A stretch of DNA of 64,000 bases from Citrobacter braakii (GCF_002075345.1 NZ_NAEW01000006.1:62001-126000); one strand, 5' to 3'; counted from the stretch's first letter, positions 19,254 to 28,960 are shown. Numbers and translations: made by a program. Notes: generated by a model from the sequence alone, not told the origin.

Positions 19254-20203
19254 GCTTTCTTCTCCTGCACCGCCTGACGCGCCTGTTTTTTCGCCACCCA
19301 CGACGTAAGAATTGGCGTCAGAATAGCGGTGGTAATTACCGACGCAGCAATCAACGGCGCAGCCGCAGCGGCAACCTCTGCCAACGATGGATCGGCTTGT
19401 GCTATCGCCAGCGGCGTCGCGACGGCGTTCCCCGCTGTACTGGATGCAGCGGCGCCAGCAATACCACTTCCGCCTACCAGACGATCGGCACGAATGTTAA
19501 AGAAGCCGCCAACAAAGGTGGTCAGCACGCCAAGCAGAATGCCTGCCAGACCACCCTGCAGCAGCATTTCCAGATTAATGCCAGCCCCAAGTGCAAACGC
19601 AAAGAAAGGAATGAGCAACGGACCGCCTTTGGTCAGGAAGTCACGCATATTGGCATCGAGGTTACCGAGGATCATACCTACCGCCAACGGTACCAGAACT
19701 GCCACCAGCGCCATGACAGGAATGTTTGCCATACCCGCAGCACCCAGTGCAATCATGGTAAAGAAAGGTCCGTCATTCAAAGACAGAATAGAAATCGCAC
19801 CGACATCACGTTCGTTGCCAAATTCCCCAACCAGCGCCGCATAAAGCCCGCCATTGGAGTTACTCATTGCCGCAATAATGGCGACACCGCTCAAGCCAAA
19901 GATGCCTTCTGCACCAAACAGGTGTTCAACCCCGAGACCAATCGCGATTGCGACCAGCAATTTCGTCAGCGTAATCGTACCGCCTTGTAACAAAGCCTGT
20001 GGTGCCGCCTTTACACTAATTCCCGCCCCCATGCAGAGCAGGAACGCGCCGATCAAAGGAGCCGCACCATTTTTAAATAAAGCTGTGGTGAATCCACCGA
20101 TCTGCAACGCCTGCGGGGCAAAAGTGTTGATAATGGCACCGATAACCAACGGCACTACCATCATGCCGCCGGGTACGCGTTCTATTGCCTTCTTGATGTT
20201 CAT
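19250..20203 (-). CDS. KdgT-family sugar acid permease
   Basis: A 317-residue multi-helix membrane protein of the 2-keto-3-deoxygluconate transporter family. It shares with E. coli KdgT the N-terminal PGGMMVVPLVIGA, the SNSNGGLYAAL segment and LIPFFAFALGAGINLEMLLQGGLAGILLG. It is the first gene of the operon and overlaps the kinase gene by four bases. Given the kinase and PdxA2 neighbours it more likely imports threonate or a related acid than KDG. The start at 20203 (MNIKKAIERVPGGMM) follows a GGCGGGAAGA context; an upstream ATG adds 19 residues. Confidence 0.82.
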   Translation of the reverse strand: MNIKKAIERVPGGMMVVPLVIGAIINTFAPQALQIGGFTTALFKNGAAPLIGAFLLCMGAGISVKAAPQALLQGGTITLTKLLVAIAIGLGVEHLFGAEGIFGLSGVAIIAAMSNSNGGLYAALVGEFGNERDVGAISILSLNDGPFFTMIALGAAGMANIPVMALVAVLVPLAVGMILGNLDANMRDFLTKGGPLLIPFFAFALGAGINLEMLLQGGLAGILLGVLTTFVGGFFNIRADRLVGGSGIAGAAASSTAGNAVATPLAIAQADPSLAEVAAAAAPLIAASVITTAILTPILTSWVAKKQARQAVQEKKA

Positions 20204-20332
20204 GGTCTTCCCGCCTGTTGTTGTGTTGTGATTAAATAAAATCATAAAGATTATATTCAATCAAAAACAGATCGCAAACGCGGCAGATCACAGTTTTAAA
20301 ATGATTAATAAAAATCAAATAATCATTTCAAT

Positions 20333-20366
20333 GAAAAAAAAACCGGGTTCGTCTCACCCGGCTTCA
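20333..20366 (-). terminator. Terminator after yacL
   Basis: On the minus strand GCCGGGT pairs with ACCCGGT around a seven-base loop, then a run of nine T. It follows the yacL stop closely and separates it from the permease operon. Confidence 0.85.
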
Positions 20367-20383
20367 TTGATATCTGAAATATC

Positions 20384-20746
20384 TCAGGATTGTTGTACAA
20401 ACTCGCGGTACGCCGCCACGACCTGAAGAAAGTCCTCTACGCCGCAAAGTGAAAAGCTCTCTTCGTCGTAGTAGCTCATCCCCTCTTCCATTTCATCTCC
20501 GGAGAATTCCAGCTGATTGGCGCGCACCATCACCTCTTCACCATCCAGCCAGAGCGTGTATTCATGCCCTGCTCGCTGCCAGGAGCGCTCACTGCCCTTC
20601 ACCGCATGCGCCGCCTGTTCCACTTCATCAAGTAAGGCCAGGTTCTCTTTCACTTCTTCGTTAAACCAGTGCCCCACCACCTCGTGGCCCATGGACATAC
20701 GCACTTTTACCACTCCGGTAATATCGCGCAGAAATTCGTAATCCAT
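20384..20746 (-). CDS. yacL: Conserved protein YacL (UPF0231)
   Basis: A 120-residue acidic cytoplasmic protein with no signal peptide or membrane segment, nearly identical to E. coli YacL. The conserved core is [36 protein letters not shown]. Its function is not established. The start at 20746 matches E. coli; an ATG 24 bases upstream is in frame. It lies downstream of acnB on the same strand but beyond the acnB terminator. Confidence 0.92.
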   Translation of the reverse strand: MDYEFLRDITGVVKVRMSMGHEVVGHWFNEEVKENLALLDEVEQAAHAVKGSERSWQRAGHEYTLWLDGEEVMVRANQLEFSGDEMEEGMSYYDEESFSLCGVEDFLQVVAAYREFVQQS

Positions 20747-20852
20747 AATGTCTTCCTCTGCTCCTGGCAATGCGCCAATACCGCATTGCGCCTTGCTGTA
20801 ATTATCGCAGCAGCGCGGCAGAAAAAAAGCGTAGCGGGTATAAGGAATAGAA

Positions 20853-20890
20853 ATAAAAATGCCCGGAGAAGCAGACTTCTCCGGGCATTG
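20853..20890 (-). terminator. Terminator after acnB
   Basis: A long stem, AATGCCCGGAGAAG with CTTCTCCGGGCATT, is followed on the minus strand by TTTTATTTC. It lies 31 bases past the acnB stop. Confidence 0.9.
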
Positions 20891-20920
20891 ATGCGTTTTT
20901 ACACAAATCGCGTTAGCGTA

Positions 20921-23518
20921 TTACACCGCGGTCTGGAAAATCACACCATCGGCTTTCTCAGTATACTGAGACAGCTGGTCGAAGTTCAGATAACGGTAAG
21001 TATCCACCGCCGTCTTATCAACCTGCGCCACATAGGTCTGATACTCTTCCGCCGTCGGCAGTTTGCCAATCAGCGCCGCAACCGCCGCCAGCTCCGCAGA
21101 CGCCAGGTAGACGTTCGCCCCGGTACCTAAACGGTTCGGGAAGTTACGGGTAGAGGTCGAAACCACCGTTGCGCCGTCAGCCACACGCGCCTGGTTACCC
21201 ATGCACAGCGAACAGCCAGGGATCTCAATACGCGCACCGCTCTTACCAAACACGCTGTAGTAGCCTTCTTCGGTCAGCTGCGCCGCATCCATACGGGTTG
21301 GCGGAGCCACCCACAGACGAGTCGGCAACTGGCCTTTGTGTGCATCCAGCAGTTTACCCGCCGCACGGAAGTGGCCGATGTTGGTCATGCAGGAGCCGAT
21401 GAAGACTTCATCGATCTTCTCGCCCTGCACGTCAGACAGCAGACGCGCGTCGTCCGGATCGTTCGGTGCACACAGGATTGGCTCTTTGATATCCGCCAGA
21501 TCGATGTCGATCACCGCCGCGTATTCTGCGTCAGCGTCGGCTTCCAGCAATTGCGGATCCGCCAGCCATTTTTCCATCCCCTGCACACGACGCTCCAGCG
21601 TACGGCGATCGCCGTAACCTTCAGCGATCATCCACTTCAGCAGAACGATGTTAGAGTTCAGATACTCAACGATCGGCTCTTTGTTCAGTTTGATGGTACA
21701 ACCGGCAGCGGAACGTTCAGCGGAGGCATCGGTCAGTTCGAACGCCTGCTCCACTTTCAGATCCGGCAGACCTTCGATTTCGAGGATGCGGCCAGAGAAG
21801 ATGTTTTTCTTACCTTTCTTCTCAACGGTCAGCAGACCCTGTTTGATCGCGTACAGCGGAATGGCGTGTACCAGATCGCGCAGGGTAATCCCCGGCTGCA
21901 TTTTGCCTTTGAAACGCACCAGAACGGATTCCGGCATATCCAGCGGCATCACGCCGGTCGCAGCAGCAAACGCCACCAGGCCAGAACCCGCCGGGAAGGA
22001 GATGCCAATCGGGAAACGAGTATGGGAGTCACCGCCGGTGCCGACGGTATCCGGCAACAGCATGCGGTTCAGCCAAGAGTGGATTACGCCATCGCCCGGA
22101 CGCAGCGACACGCCGCCACGGTTCATGATGAAGTCCGGCAGAGTGTGGTGCGTGGTCACGTCAACCGGCTTCGGATACGCGGCAGTGTGACAGAAGGACT
22201 GCATCACCAGGTCAGCAGAGAAGCCCAGGCACGCCAGGTCTTTCAGTTCATCACGGGTCATCGGGCCGGTGGTATCCTGAGAACCCACGGAGGTCATCTT
22301 CGGTTCGCAGTACGCGCCCGGACGGATACCTTTCACGCCGCAGGCGCGGCCCACCATTTTCTGCGCCAGAGAGAAGCCGCGGCTGCTTTCCGCCACGTCT
22401 TTCGCCTGACGGAATACGTCGCTGTGCGGCAGTCCCAGCGCTTCGCGCGCTTTGGTGGTCAGGCCACGACCGATGATCAGCGGAATACGGCCACCAGCGC
22501 GCACTTCGTCGATCAACACATCAGTTTTCAGCTCAAAGCTTGCCAGCAATTCGCCGGTTTCGTGGTTACGCACTTCTCCTTTGAACGGGTAAACGTCAAT
22601 CACGTCGCCCATGTTCATGTTCGAAACGTCCACTTCGATTGGCAGTGCGCCCGCATCTTCCATGGTATTGAAGAAGATCGGTGCAATTTTGCCGCCGAGA
22701 CACAGACCGCCGCCACGCTTGTTCGGTACATGAGGGATATCATCGCCCATGAACCACAGTACGGAGTTGGTTGCAGATTTACGCGAAGAGCCAGTACCAA
22801 CAACGTCACCCACATAAGCCAGCGGGTAGCCTTTTTTCTGCAGTTCTTCAATCTGTTTGATCGGGCCTACCGCGCCCGGCTGGTCCGGTTCGATACCTTC
22901 ACGGGCATTTTTCAGCATCGCCAGCGCGTGCAGAGGGATATCCGGGCGAGACCATGCGTCCGGTGCCGGAGAGAGGTCATCGGTGTTAGTTTCACCCGTC
23001 ACTTTAAACACGGTAACGGTGATTTTTTCAGCCAGAGCTGGACGGTTCAGGAACCATTCGGCATCGGCCCAGGACTGCATTACCTGCTTCGCGTATTCGT
23101 TGCCCGCTTTGGCTTTTTCTTCTACATCGTAGAAGTTATCGAACATCAGCAGCGTTGAAGAGAGCGCTTTGGCGGCAATCGGCGCCAGTTTTGCGTCGTC
23201 AAGCGCGTCGATCAGCGGATGAATGTTGTAACCACCCTGCATGGTGCCCAGCAGTTCAATGGCTTTTTCTGGAGTCACCAGCGGGGAGGTGGTGTCGCCT
23301 TTCGCGACGGCAGCGAGAAAACCCGCTTTAACATAAGCGGCTTCATCTACGCCAGGAGGAACGCGGTTGATCAACAGGTCTAACAGGAATTCTTCTTCGC
23401 CCACAGGCGGGGTCTTCAGCAGCTCGACAAGTGCGGCCATTTGGGTTGCGTCTAACGGTTTTGGCACAATCCCCTGGGCAGCACGCTCAGCTACGTGCTT
23501 ACGGTATTCTTCTAGCAC
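20921..23518 (-). CDS. acnB: Aconitate hydratase B
   Basis: AcnB is the main TCA-cycle aconitase and also acts on 2-methyl-cis-aconitate. The iron-free form binds mRNA. The protein is 865 residues, full length, with the N-terminal HEAT-like domain first. The three iron-sulphur cysteines are in [11 protein letters not shown] and GCSLCMG, and substrate residues occur in [11 protein letters not shown]. It starts with GTG at 23518 after GAGGAGATA, as in E. coli (MLEEYRKH). The 447 bases upstream hold its promoter region, including a possible Cra site. Confidence 0.97.
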   Translation of the reverse strand: MLEEYRKHVAERAAQGIVPKPLDATQMAALVELLKTPPVGEEEFLLDLLINRVPPGVDEAAYVKAGFLAAVAKGDTTSPLVTPEKAIELLGTMQGGYNIHPLIDALDDAKLAPIAAKALSSTLLMFDNFYDVEEKAKAGNEYAKQVMQSWADAEWFLNRPALAEKITVTVFKVTGETNTDDLSPAPDAWSRPDIPLHALAMLKNAREGIEPDQPGAVGPIKQIEELQKKGYPLAYVGDVVGTGSSRKSATNSVLWFMGDDIPHVPNKRGGGLCLGGKIAPIFFNTMEDAGALPIEVDVSNMNMGDVIDVYPFKGEVRNHETGELLASFELKTDVLIDEVRAGGRIPLIIGRGLTTKAREALGLPHSDVFRQAKDVAESSRGFSLAQKMVGRACGVKGIRPGAYCEPKMTSVGSQDTTGPMTRDELKDLACLGFSADLVMQSFCHTAAYPKPVDVTTHHTLPDFIMNRGGVSLRPGDGVIHSWLNRMLLPDTVGTGGDSHTRFPIGISFPAGSGLVAFAAATGVMPLDMPESVLVRFKGKMQPGITLRDLVHAIPLYAIKQGLLTVEKKGKKNIFSGRILEIEGLPDLKVEQAFELTDASAERSAAGCTIKLNKEPIVEYLNSNIVLLKWMIAEGYGDRRTLERRVQGMEKWLADPQLLEADADAEYAAVIDIDLADIKEPILCAPNDPDDARLLSDVQGEKIDEVFIGSCMTNIGHFRAAGKLLDAHKGQLPTRLWVAPPTRMDAAQLTEEGYYSVFGKSGARIEIPGCSLCMGNQARVADGATVVSTSTRNFPNRLGTGANVYLASAELAAVAALIGKLPTAEEYQTYVAQVDKTAVDTYRYLNFDQLSQYTEKADGVIFQTAV

Positions 23519-23965
23519 GACGATATCTCCTCGCTCTCATTGTCATAATGCGGCGCTTTTGTAGATGGGCGATTCTCTTCACGCTCCTGTGAGACAGTAG
23601 TTAGTAGGGTAAATGCCCGGTACCGCGTAAGGCACAATAACAGGATTTTCATTAAGTGTTAATCCGTTTACAAAAAAGCAACATAAAAAATTGGCTGAAT
23701 CGTTAAGAATGGTGTAGCGACAAGGCGGGGCGTAATTTAGGCTCCCTAAAAACGATGTAAAACGGTTAATTTTCAAGCGTGACATGCTGAATATTCCAGC
23801 GATTTTTCAGCCATCAGATATAATTGTGTAATAAATCTTCACACTCTTTTTCCGGACCTGCCGGGTGAATCCCCAATAAAAGTCAAAACTATCTAACACG
23901 GGTGAATAATACTCGCGGCAACAGAACGCCTCACGGCACAGCGCTCGTCTCGTTGGAGTCATTTT
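23519..23965. promoter_or_regulatory. acnB / yacH divergent intergenic region
   Basis: A 447-base region without a convincing gene, AT-rich in its middle, holding the promoters of acnB (left) and yacH (right). TGAATCGTTAAG at 23696-23707 resembles the Cra (FruR) half-consensus TGAAWCGNT. E. coli acnB is reported to be controlled by CRP, ArcA, Cra and Fis. A short minus-strand open frame at 23579-23785 has no signal of coding use. TTGGAGTC just before 23966 is the yacH ribosome-binding site. Confidence 0.4.
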
Positions 23966-25567
23966 ATGAAGTTGCCCTTTAAGCCACATCTGCTTGTCCT
24001 TCTGTGCAGTGCCGGGCTGTTTGCCGCCTCTGGCGTGATGTTCGTTAAAAGTCGCGCAACGGAGCCAGCAGCTCCAGCCCCCGTCGCACAGCAACCGTCC
24101 GCACCGGCTCCAGCTCCCGTAGCGGCCCCTGCCCCGGCCGATCAACCAGCGCCCACCGCAGCCCCTACGTACACATCGGCACAAATCGATCAGTGGGTTG
24201 CGCCTATCGCGCTCTATCCGGATTCACTGCTGTCGCAAATTTTGATGGCCTCAACCTACCCGGCCAACGTCATCCAGGCCGCGCAGTGGTCAAAAGACAA
24301 TCCCAAAATGCAGGGTGATGCCGCCATTCAGGCCGTTGCTAGCCAACCCTGGGATCCCAGCGTGAAATCGCTGGTGGCGTTTCCACAGCTGATGTCGCTG
24401 ATGGGTGAAAATCCGCCGTGGGTACAGAGCCTGGGCGATGCATTCCTTGCGCAGCCGAAAGAGGTTATGGATTCCGTTCAACGCCTGCGTGCGCTGGCGC
24501 AACAGACCGGAGCATTGCAATCAACACCGCAGCAGACCGTTACCACCGTGACCAAAGCAGCACCGGCTAAAACCGTCACCAGCGAGTCAACAACCACAAC
24601 AGCCACGACCGCAGCTTCAGCAAGCCCAACGGTAATCAAAATTGAATCCGCCGACCCGCAGGTAGTTTACGTTCCCACCTATAACCCAAATACGGTTTAC
24701 GGTACCTGGCCGAACACCGCCTATCCGCCAACCTATCTACCGCCAACGCCCGGCGAGCAGTTTGGCAACAGCTTCGTTAACGGTTTAGGCTTCAGCCTCG
24801 GCGTCGCCACAACTTATGCCATCTTCAGCAATATTGACTGGGATGACGACGATGACTGGGATCACCATCATAACGATGACTGGGATAACCATGGCGGCTA
24901 TAACCGCAACGGTGATAACAACATCAATATCAACGTAGATAACTTCAATAAAATCAGTGGACAGCGTCTGACGGATGCCAACCGTACCTGGCAGCACAAC
25001 CCGGCCTATCGCGAAGGGGTGCCGTACCCTAATAGCCAGCTCAATAACCGCTTCCACTCCACTAACACGGCTACTGGCCTAAGCTCAACCCAGCAAAGAC
25101 CGGTCAACCGTGATAGCCAGCGTCAGGCAGCGTTGAGCCAGATGGAAAAATCAACGGGGAAAACCTTCCCCCAGACGGCGCGTACGGGAACGAAAGACGC
25201 CCAGCGTCAGGCATCCAGCCAACAACTAAAGCAAATTTCCCAGCGTAATAACTACCGTGGTTACGATACCAAACCGCAAACGGCAAAACGGACAAACGCT
25301 CAGCAACATGAACATCGCCAGGCCGCCACTCAGCGACAAGAGAAACGGGTCACGCAACCAGCGCAGCAACGCAACGTGCAGCAGCGCAATCTTCAACAAC
25401 GGACCAGCCAACCGCGGGCCAATGCGCTGAGCGGCAACGACAGTCGCTCCGCCAGTTGGCAGGCGCAGCAGCAGCGAGGGGCTCAAAGCAGGCAGGTCGC
25501 CCGCAACCAGCCATCTCGCCAGCTATCCGGCGACCGTGCTGAACACCGTGAATTCCGTCATCGTTAA
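23966..25567 (+). CDS. yacH: DUF3300 exported protein YacH
   Basis: A 533-residue DUF3300 protein; E. coli YacH in the same place is somewhat longer. The N-terminus is a signal segment (LLVLLCSAGLFAASG) followed by a Pro/Ala-rich linker. The DUF3300 core (about residues 70-270) contains QIDQWVAPIALYPDSLLSQILMAS and QPWDPSVKSLVAFPQLM. Then come an acidic, aromatic and histidine-rich stretch (residues 291-309, DWDDDDDWDHHH...), a run rich in NINI/VD, and a long Gln/Arg-rich low-complexity tail. It is likely envelope-located; function is unknown. The DUF2950 gene follows ten bases later. Confidence 0.88.
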   Translation: MKLPFKPHLLVLLCSAGLFAASGVMFVKSRATEPAAPAPVAQQPSAPAPAPVAAPAPADQPAPTAAPTYTSAQIDQWVAPIALYPDSLLSQILMASTYPANVIQAAQWSKDNPKMQGDAAIQAVASQPWDPSVKSLVAFPQLMSLMGENPPWVQSLGDAFLAQPKEVMDSVQRLRALAQQTGALQSTPQQTVTTVTKAAPAKTVTSESTTTTATTAASASPTVIKIESADPQVVYVPTYNPNTVYGTWPNTAYPPTYLPPTPGEQFGNSFVNGLGFSLGVATTYAIFSNIDWDDDDDWDHHHNDDWDNHGGYNRNGDNNININVDNFNKISGQRLTDANRTWQHNPAYREGVPYPNSQLNNRFHSTNTATGLSSTQQRPVNRDSQRQAALSQMEKSTGKTFPQTARTGTKDAQRQASSQQLKQISQRNNYRGYDTKPQTAKRTNAQQHEHRQAATQRQEKRVTQPAQQRNVQQRNLQQRTSQPRANALSGNDSRSASWQAQQQRGAQSRQVARNQPSRQLSGDRAEHREFRHR

Positions 25568-25577
25568 GGGAAGCGAC

Positions 25578-26372
25578 ATGAAAAATAAACTACTCAGTGG
25601 AATGGTGTTATTCATGGTTTCGACCACCGCGATGGCACAGCAATCCTTCAGCACACCAGACCAGGCGACCGATGCCCTGGCAACCGCGATAAGCGAGCAG
25701 AATGAAAGCGCGATGAACAACCTGCTCGGGGAAAACTGGCGCGAGTTTCTGCCACCGGAAGGCGTCGATCCTGATGCGGTTGATCGCTTCCTGCGCGACT
25801 GGAAGGTCCGCCATAATACCGTCATCGACGGCAATACCGCGCACCTGGTGGTCGGGGACAGCGACTGGCAACTGCCGATCCCGGTTGTTAAAAGCGCTTC
25901 CGGCTGGCAATTTGATATCAAGGAAGCGGCTGAAGAGATCCTGACCCGTGAGATTGGGCGCAACGAACTTGCGGCTATTGAAGCATTACACGCCTATGTA
26001 GATGCTCAGCAAAGCTACTTTGCGATGAACCAAAAATACGCGCAAAAGATTGTCAGTTCTGAAGGGAAAAAAGATGGTCTGTACTGGCCTGTTTCGCCCG
26101 GCGAAGCGCCAAGCCCGCTTGGCCCGGCCTTTAGTCCGCAGGAGCCTGGCACGGGCTATCACGGCTATCGTTTCCGTATCCTTCCCGATAAAACCAGCGG
26201 CTTTGCGATGGTTGCCTGGCCCGTCAGCTACGATCACACTGGTGTTATGAGTTTTATGATTAACGGTGATGATAAAGTCTACCAGGCCGATCTCGGCGTT
26301 GATTCACAACAGAAAGCCCAGGCGTTAACCGCATATCATCTGGATAAAAACTGGCAGCCCGTAGCGCCCTGA
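25578..26372 (+). CDS. DUF2950 exported protein
   Basis: A 264-residue protein with a signal peptide (MKNKLLSGMVLFMVSTTAMAQQ). The mature DUF2950 domain includes FLPPEGVDPDAV, IGRNELAAIEALHAYVDAQQSYFAM, PLGPAFSP and a C-terminal GYHGYRFRIL segment followed by FAMVAWPVSYDHTGVMSFMINGDDKVYQADLG. Function is unknown. DUF2950 and DUF3300 genes are often neighbours, and here they form a tight two-gene unit with ten bases between them. The ATG at 25578 has AAGGGA upstream; a start 42 bases earlier lies inside yacH. I recall no equivalent in E. coli K-12. Confidence 0.84.
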   Translation: MKNKLLSGMVLFMVSTTAMAQQSFSTPDQATDALATAISEQNESAMNNLLGENWREFLPPEGVDPDAVDRFLRDWKVRHNTVIDGNTAHLVVGDSDWQLPIPVVKSASGWQFDIKEAAEEILTREIGRNELAAIEALHAYVDAQQSYFAMNQKYAQKIVSSEGKKDGLYWPVSPGEAPSPLGPAFSPQEPGTGYHGYRFRILPDKTSGFAMVAWPVSYDHTGVMSFMINGDDKVYQADLGVDSQQKAQALTAYHLDKNWQPVAP

Positions 26373-26386
26373 ATGCCAGTCAAATA

Positions 26387-26427
26387 GTGAGTTGACCGGG
26401 GAAGCGAAGCCCCTCCGGCCAACTCAC
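26387..26427. terminator. Bidirectional terminator stem between DUF2950 gene and traT
   Basis: GTGAGTTG-a-CCGG pairs with CCGG-c-CAACTCAC around a purine-rich loop. It sits between two converging genes and ends seven bases before the traT stop. The strong stem lacks a long T-run, so it may act mainly as an mRNA 3'-end stabiliser. Confidence 0.65.
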
Positions 26428-26433
26428 GAGAGA

Positions 26434-27165
26434 TTACAGGATGTTAGCGACGGATTTCGCCAGCTGCGCTTCCAGAACCGGTTTCGCTTCCTCGAACTTC
26501 AGGTTCACTTTGTTGGCATTAGACACGACGCGGGTCTGGTATTTTGCGCGATCGCCCTGCGCGCTGCTGGTTTGCAGCTTGATACCGGACGTGCCCTGGC
26601 GCAGTGCGGCAACGTTATCCGTTGTCACTTTCGCTTTGCTGCGCTCAGAGATTTGCAGGTCAGTGACCATGGTGTAGTTCACGTCTTCTACCATGGCATC
26701 CGCGGCCATACCGATCAGCCCCGCCGCCAGGCCAACGCCCAGCGCCGCGCCGGAGGAGTTGCTGTTATAGGCAGTGATCCCCGCTCCCAACGCAGCACCC
26801 ACCGCTGCCCCTTCATAGCCGGTCTTCAGGAAGCCCTGAGCTTCACGCAGATCCATTTTGTCCGCTTTCAGTACGTTCGCCTGTACCCAGTAGTAAGCGC
26901 TGTCTGGTGAACTGGTCACTTTATAGCCCTTCGCAGACAGGTCGTTTGCCAGCAGGGTTTGCAGGTTGCTCATGTCTTTATCAGAAGTGTTTTTTACCTG
27001 AATGTAGACGGTCTTCTCGCTGGAAGGCTCCAGCCAGATGGTTTCACTCATCTGCGTTTTCACTTCGAGATTACGTTTTTTAACGGCGGTGGTCATCGCG
27101 CCACAACCAGTCAGCGTCATTGTCGCGACAACCATGCCAACAACCGCGATTTTTTTTAAAGACAT
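26434..27165 (-). CDS. traT: Chromosomal TraT-family outer-membrane lipoprotein
   Basis: TraT of F-like plasmids is an abundant outer-membrane lipoprotein that mediates surface exclusion and serum resistance. This 243-residue product is strikingly close to F TraT as I remember it: lipobox LTGCGAM, then [35 protein letters not shown], the glycine-rich membrane stretch [34 protein letters not shown] and the terminal [19 protein letters not shown]. The start at 27165 gives the lipoprotein signal [21 protein letters not shown]; the frame extends upstream without family sequence. No conjugation genes are nearby, so exclusion is unlikely to be its main job here. Confidence 0.92.
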   Translation of the reverse strand: MSLKKIAVVGMVVATMTLTGCGAMTTAVKKRNLEVKTQMSETIWLEPSSEKTVYIQVKNTSDKDMSNLQTLLANDLSAKGYKVTSSPDSAYYWVQANVLKADKMDLREAQGFLKTGYEGAAVGAALGAGITAYNSNSSGAALGVGLAAGLIGMAADAMVEDVNYTMVTDLQISERSKAKVTTDNVAALRQGTSGIKLQTSSAQGDRAKYQTRVVSNANKVNLKFEEAKPVLEAQLAKSVANIL

Positions 27166-27314
27166 GTTATTTCCTTTTTTCGTGTAATAGAGAATCCAGA
27201 GCCTCTTAACCGCGCGGCCAGTAGCCACACAATGGCGAAAAAAGTATCGGCAGTTGCGCAATTTTTTTTAGTGGAAATATCAATAAGATGACTACCAGAA
27301 CTGGTAGCTTTCAG

Positions 27315-27346
27315 GCAAAAAAAACGCCTCCGAAGAGGCGTTTTCA
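27315..27346 (-). terminator. Terminator after lpd
   Basis: AAAACGCCTC pairs with GAGGCGTTTT around four bases, with eight T following on the minus strand. It lies just after the lpd stop and ends the pyruvate dehydrogenase transcript. Confidence 0.9.
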
Positions 27347-27360
27347 CAAAAGCGGGAAGA

Positions 27361-28785
27361 TTACTTTTTCTTCGCTTTCGGGTTTGGCAGGTCGGTGATG
27401 CTACCTTCGAACACTTCTGCCGCCAGGCCCACAGACTCGTGCAGAGTCGGGTGCGCGTGGATGGTCAGCGCGATGTCTTCAGCATCACAACCCATTTCGA
27501 TCGCCAGACCGATTTCACCCAGCAGCTCGCCGCCGTTGGTACCGACAATCGCACCACCGATAACACGGTGAGATTCTTTGTCGAAAATCAGTTTAGTCAT
27601 ACCGTCTGCGCAGTCGGAAGCGATAGCACGACCAGAAGCAGCCCACGGGAAGGTGGCGGTCTCAAAGCTGATGCCTTTCTCTTTCGCTTCTTTCTCAGTC
27701 AGGCCAACCCATGCAACTTCTGGTTCAGTGTATGCGATGGATGGGATAACTTTCGGATCGAAGTAGTGTTTCTTACCGGCGATAACTTCAGCGGCAACGT
27801 GACCTTCGTGAACACCTTTGTGCGCCAGCATCGGCTGACCGACGATATCGCCGATAGCAAAGATGTGCGGCACGTTGGTACGCAGCTGTTTGTCAACGCG
27901 GATGAAGCCACGGTCATCAACTTCCACGCCAGCTTTGCCCGCGTCGAGGTTTTTGCCGTTCGGTACACGACCGATAGCCACCAGCACTGCATCGTAACGC
28001 TGAGCTTCAGCTGGCGCTTTTTTGCCTTCCATAGAAACGTAGATACCGTCTTCTTTCGCTTCAACGGCGGTTACTTTGGTTTCCAGCATCAGGTTGAATT
28101 TCTTGCTGATGCGTTTGGTAAAGACTTTAACCACGTCTTTATCGGCAGCCGGGATAACCTGGTCGAACATTTCAACCACGTCGATCTCTGAACCCAGCGC
28201 ATGGTACACAGTACCCATTTCCAGACCGATGATACCGCCGCCCATTACCAGCAGGCGCTTAGGAACAGTCTTCAGTTCCAGTGCATCGGTGGAATCCCAC
28301 ACGCGCGGATCTTCATGCGGAATGAATGGCAGTTCGATCGGACGGGAACCCGCCGCGATGATCGCGTTGTCAAAGTTGATCACGGTTTTGCCGTTTTCAC
28401 CTTCAACTTCCAGGGTGTTTGCCCCGGTAAATTTACCCAGACCGTTAACCACTTTCACTTTACGGCCTTTGGCCATACCCGCCAGACCGCCGGTCAGTTG
28501 AGTGATAACTTTTTCTTTCCAGGTACGAATCTTGTCGATATCGGTTTTCGGCTCGCCAAAAACGATACCGTGTTCAGCCAGCGCTTTGGCTTCTTCGATA
28601 ACTTTTGCTACGTGCAGCAGCGCTTTAGAAGGGATACAGCCGACGTTCAGACAAACACCACCGAGGGTGCTGTAACGTTCTACGATGACGGTCTCCAGAC
28701 CTAAATCTGCGCAACGGAAGGCAGCAGAGTAACCTGCAGGGCCTGCCCCAAGTACCACGACCTGAGTTTTGATTTCAGTGCTCAT
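27361..28785 (-). CDS. lpd: Dihydrolipoamide dehydrogenase (E3)
   Basis: Lpd reoxidises dihydrolipoamide in the pyruvate and 2-oxoglutarate dehydrogenase complexes and the glycine cleavage system. The 474-residue protein has the FAD-binding GAGPAGYSAAFRCADLG, the redox disulphide GGVCLNVGCIPSK, the NAD-binding GGGIIGLEMGTVYHALG, and the C-terminal HAHPTLHES catalytic His-Glu pair. I chose the second of two adjacent ATGs, giving MSTEIKTQVV as in E. coli. The 175-base gap to aceF holds a terminator and should contain the separate lpd promoter. Confidence 0.97.
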   Translation of the reverse strand: MSTEIKTQVVVLGAGPAGYSAAFRCADLGLETVIVERYSTLGGVCLNVGCIPSKALLHVAKVIEEAKALAEHGIVFGEPKTDIDKIRTWKEKVITQLTGGLAGMAKGRKVKVVNGLGKFTGANTLEVEGENGKTVINFDNAIIAAGSRPIELPFIPHEDPRVWDSTDALELKTVPKRLLVMGGGIIGLEMGTVYHALGSEIDVVEMFDQVIPAADKDVVKVFTKRISKKFNLMLETKVTAVEAKEDGIYVSMEGKKAPAEAQRYDAVLVAIGRVPNGKNLDAGKAGVEVDDRGFIRVDKQLRTNVPHIFAIGDIVGQPMLAHKGVHEGHVAAEVIAGKKHYFDPKVIPSIAYTEPEVAWVGLTEKEAKEKGISFETATFPWAASGRAIASDCADGMTKLIFDKESHRVIGGAIVGTNGGELLGEIGLAIEMGCDAEDIALTIHAHPTLHESVGLAAEVFEGSITDLPNPKAKKK

Positions 28786-28927
28786 CATGACCTCTTAATT
28801 TATACCCGTCGTCCACCGGGTCGTTCTATCCGCCCGTATTTTACAAAATTGTTAACAATTTTGAAACAACAAACGGCAACCGATTTGTCTTTCGCACAAT
28901 AACCTCACTGACTTCATGAGATTACCA

Positions 28928-28958
28928 GAAAAAAGCCGGCCGTCGGGCCGGCTTTTTC
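28928..28958 (-). terminator. Terminator after aceF
   Basis: AAAAAGCCGGCC pairs with GGGCCGGCTTTTT around a short loop, with A and T runs on both sides. It is two bases past the aceF stop, ending pdhR-aceEF while lpd continues partly from its own promoter. Confidence 0.9.
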
Positions 28959-28960
28959 GC

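Noticed and set aside
21338-23158. A 606-codon open frame antisense to acnB
   Set aside because: Same reason as for aceE: a codon-bias shadow of a complete, recognisable AcnB.
23579-23785. Short minus-strand frame upstream of acnB
   Set aside because: It lies in AT-rich promoter sequence with no ribosome-binding site, and no familiar sequence is seen.
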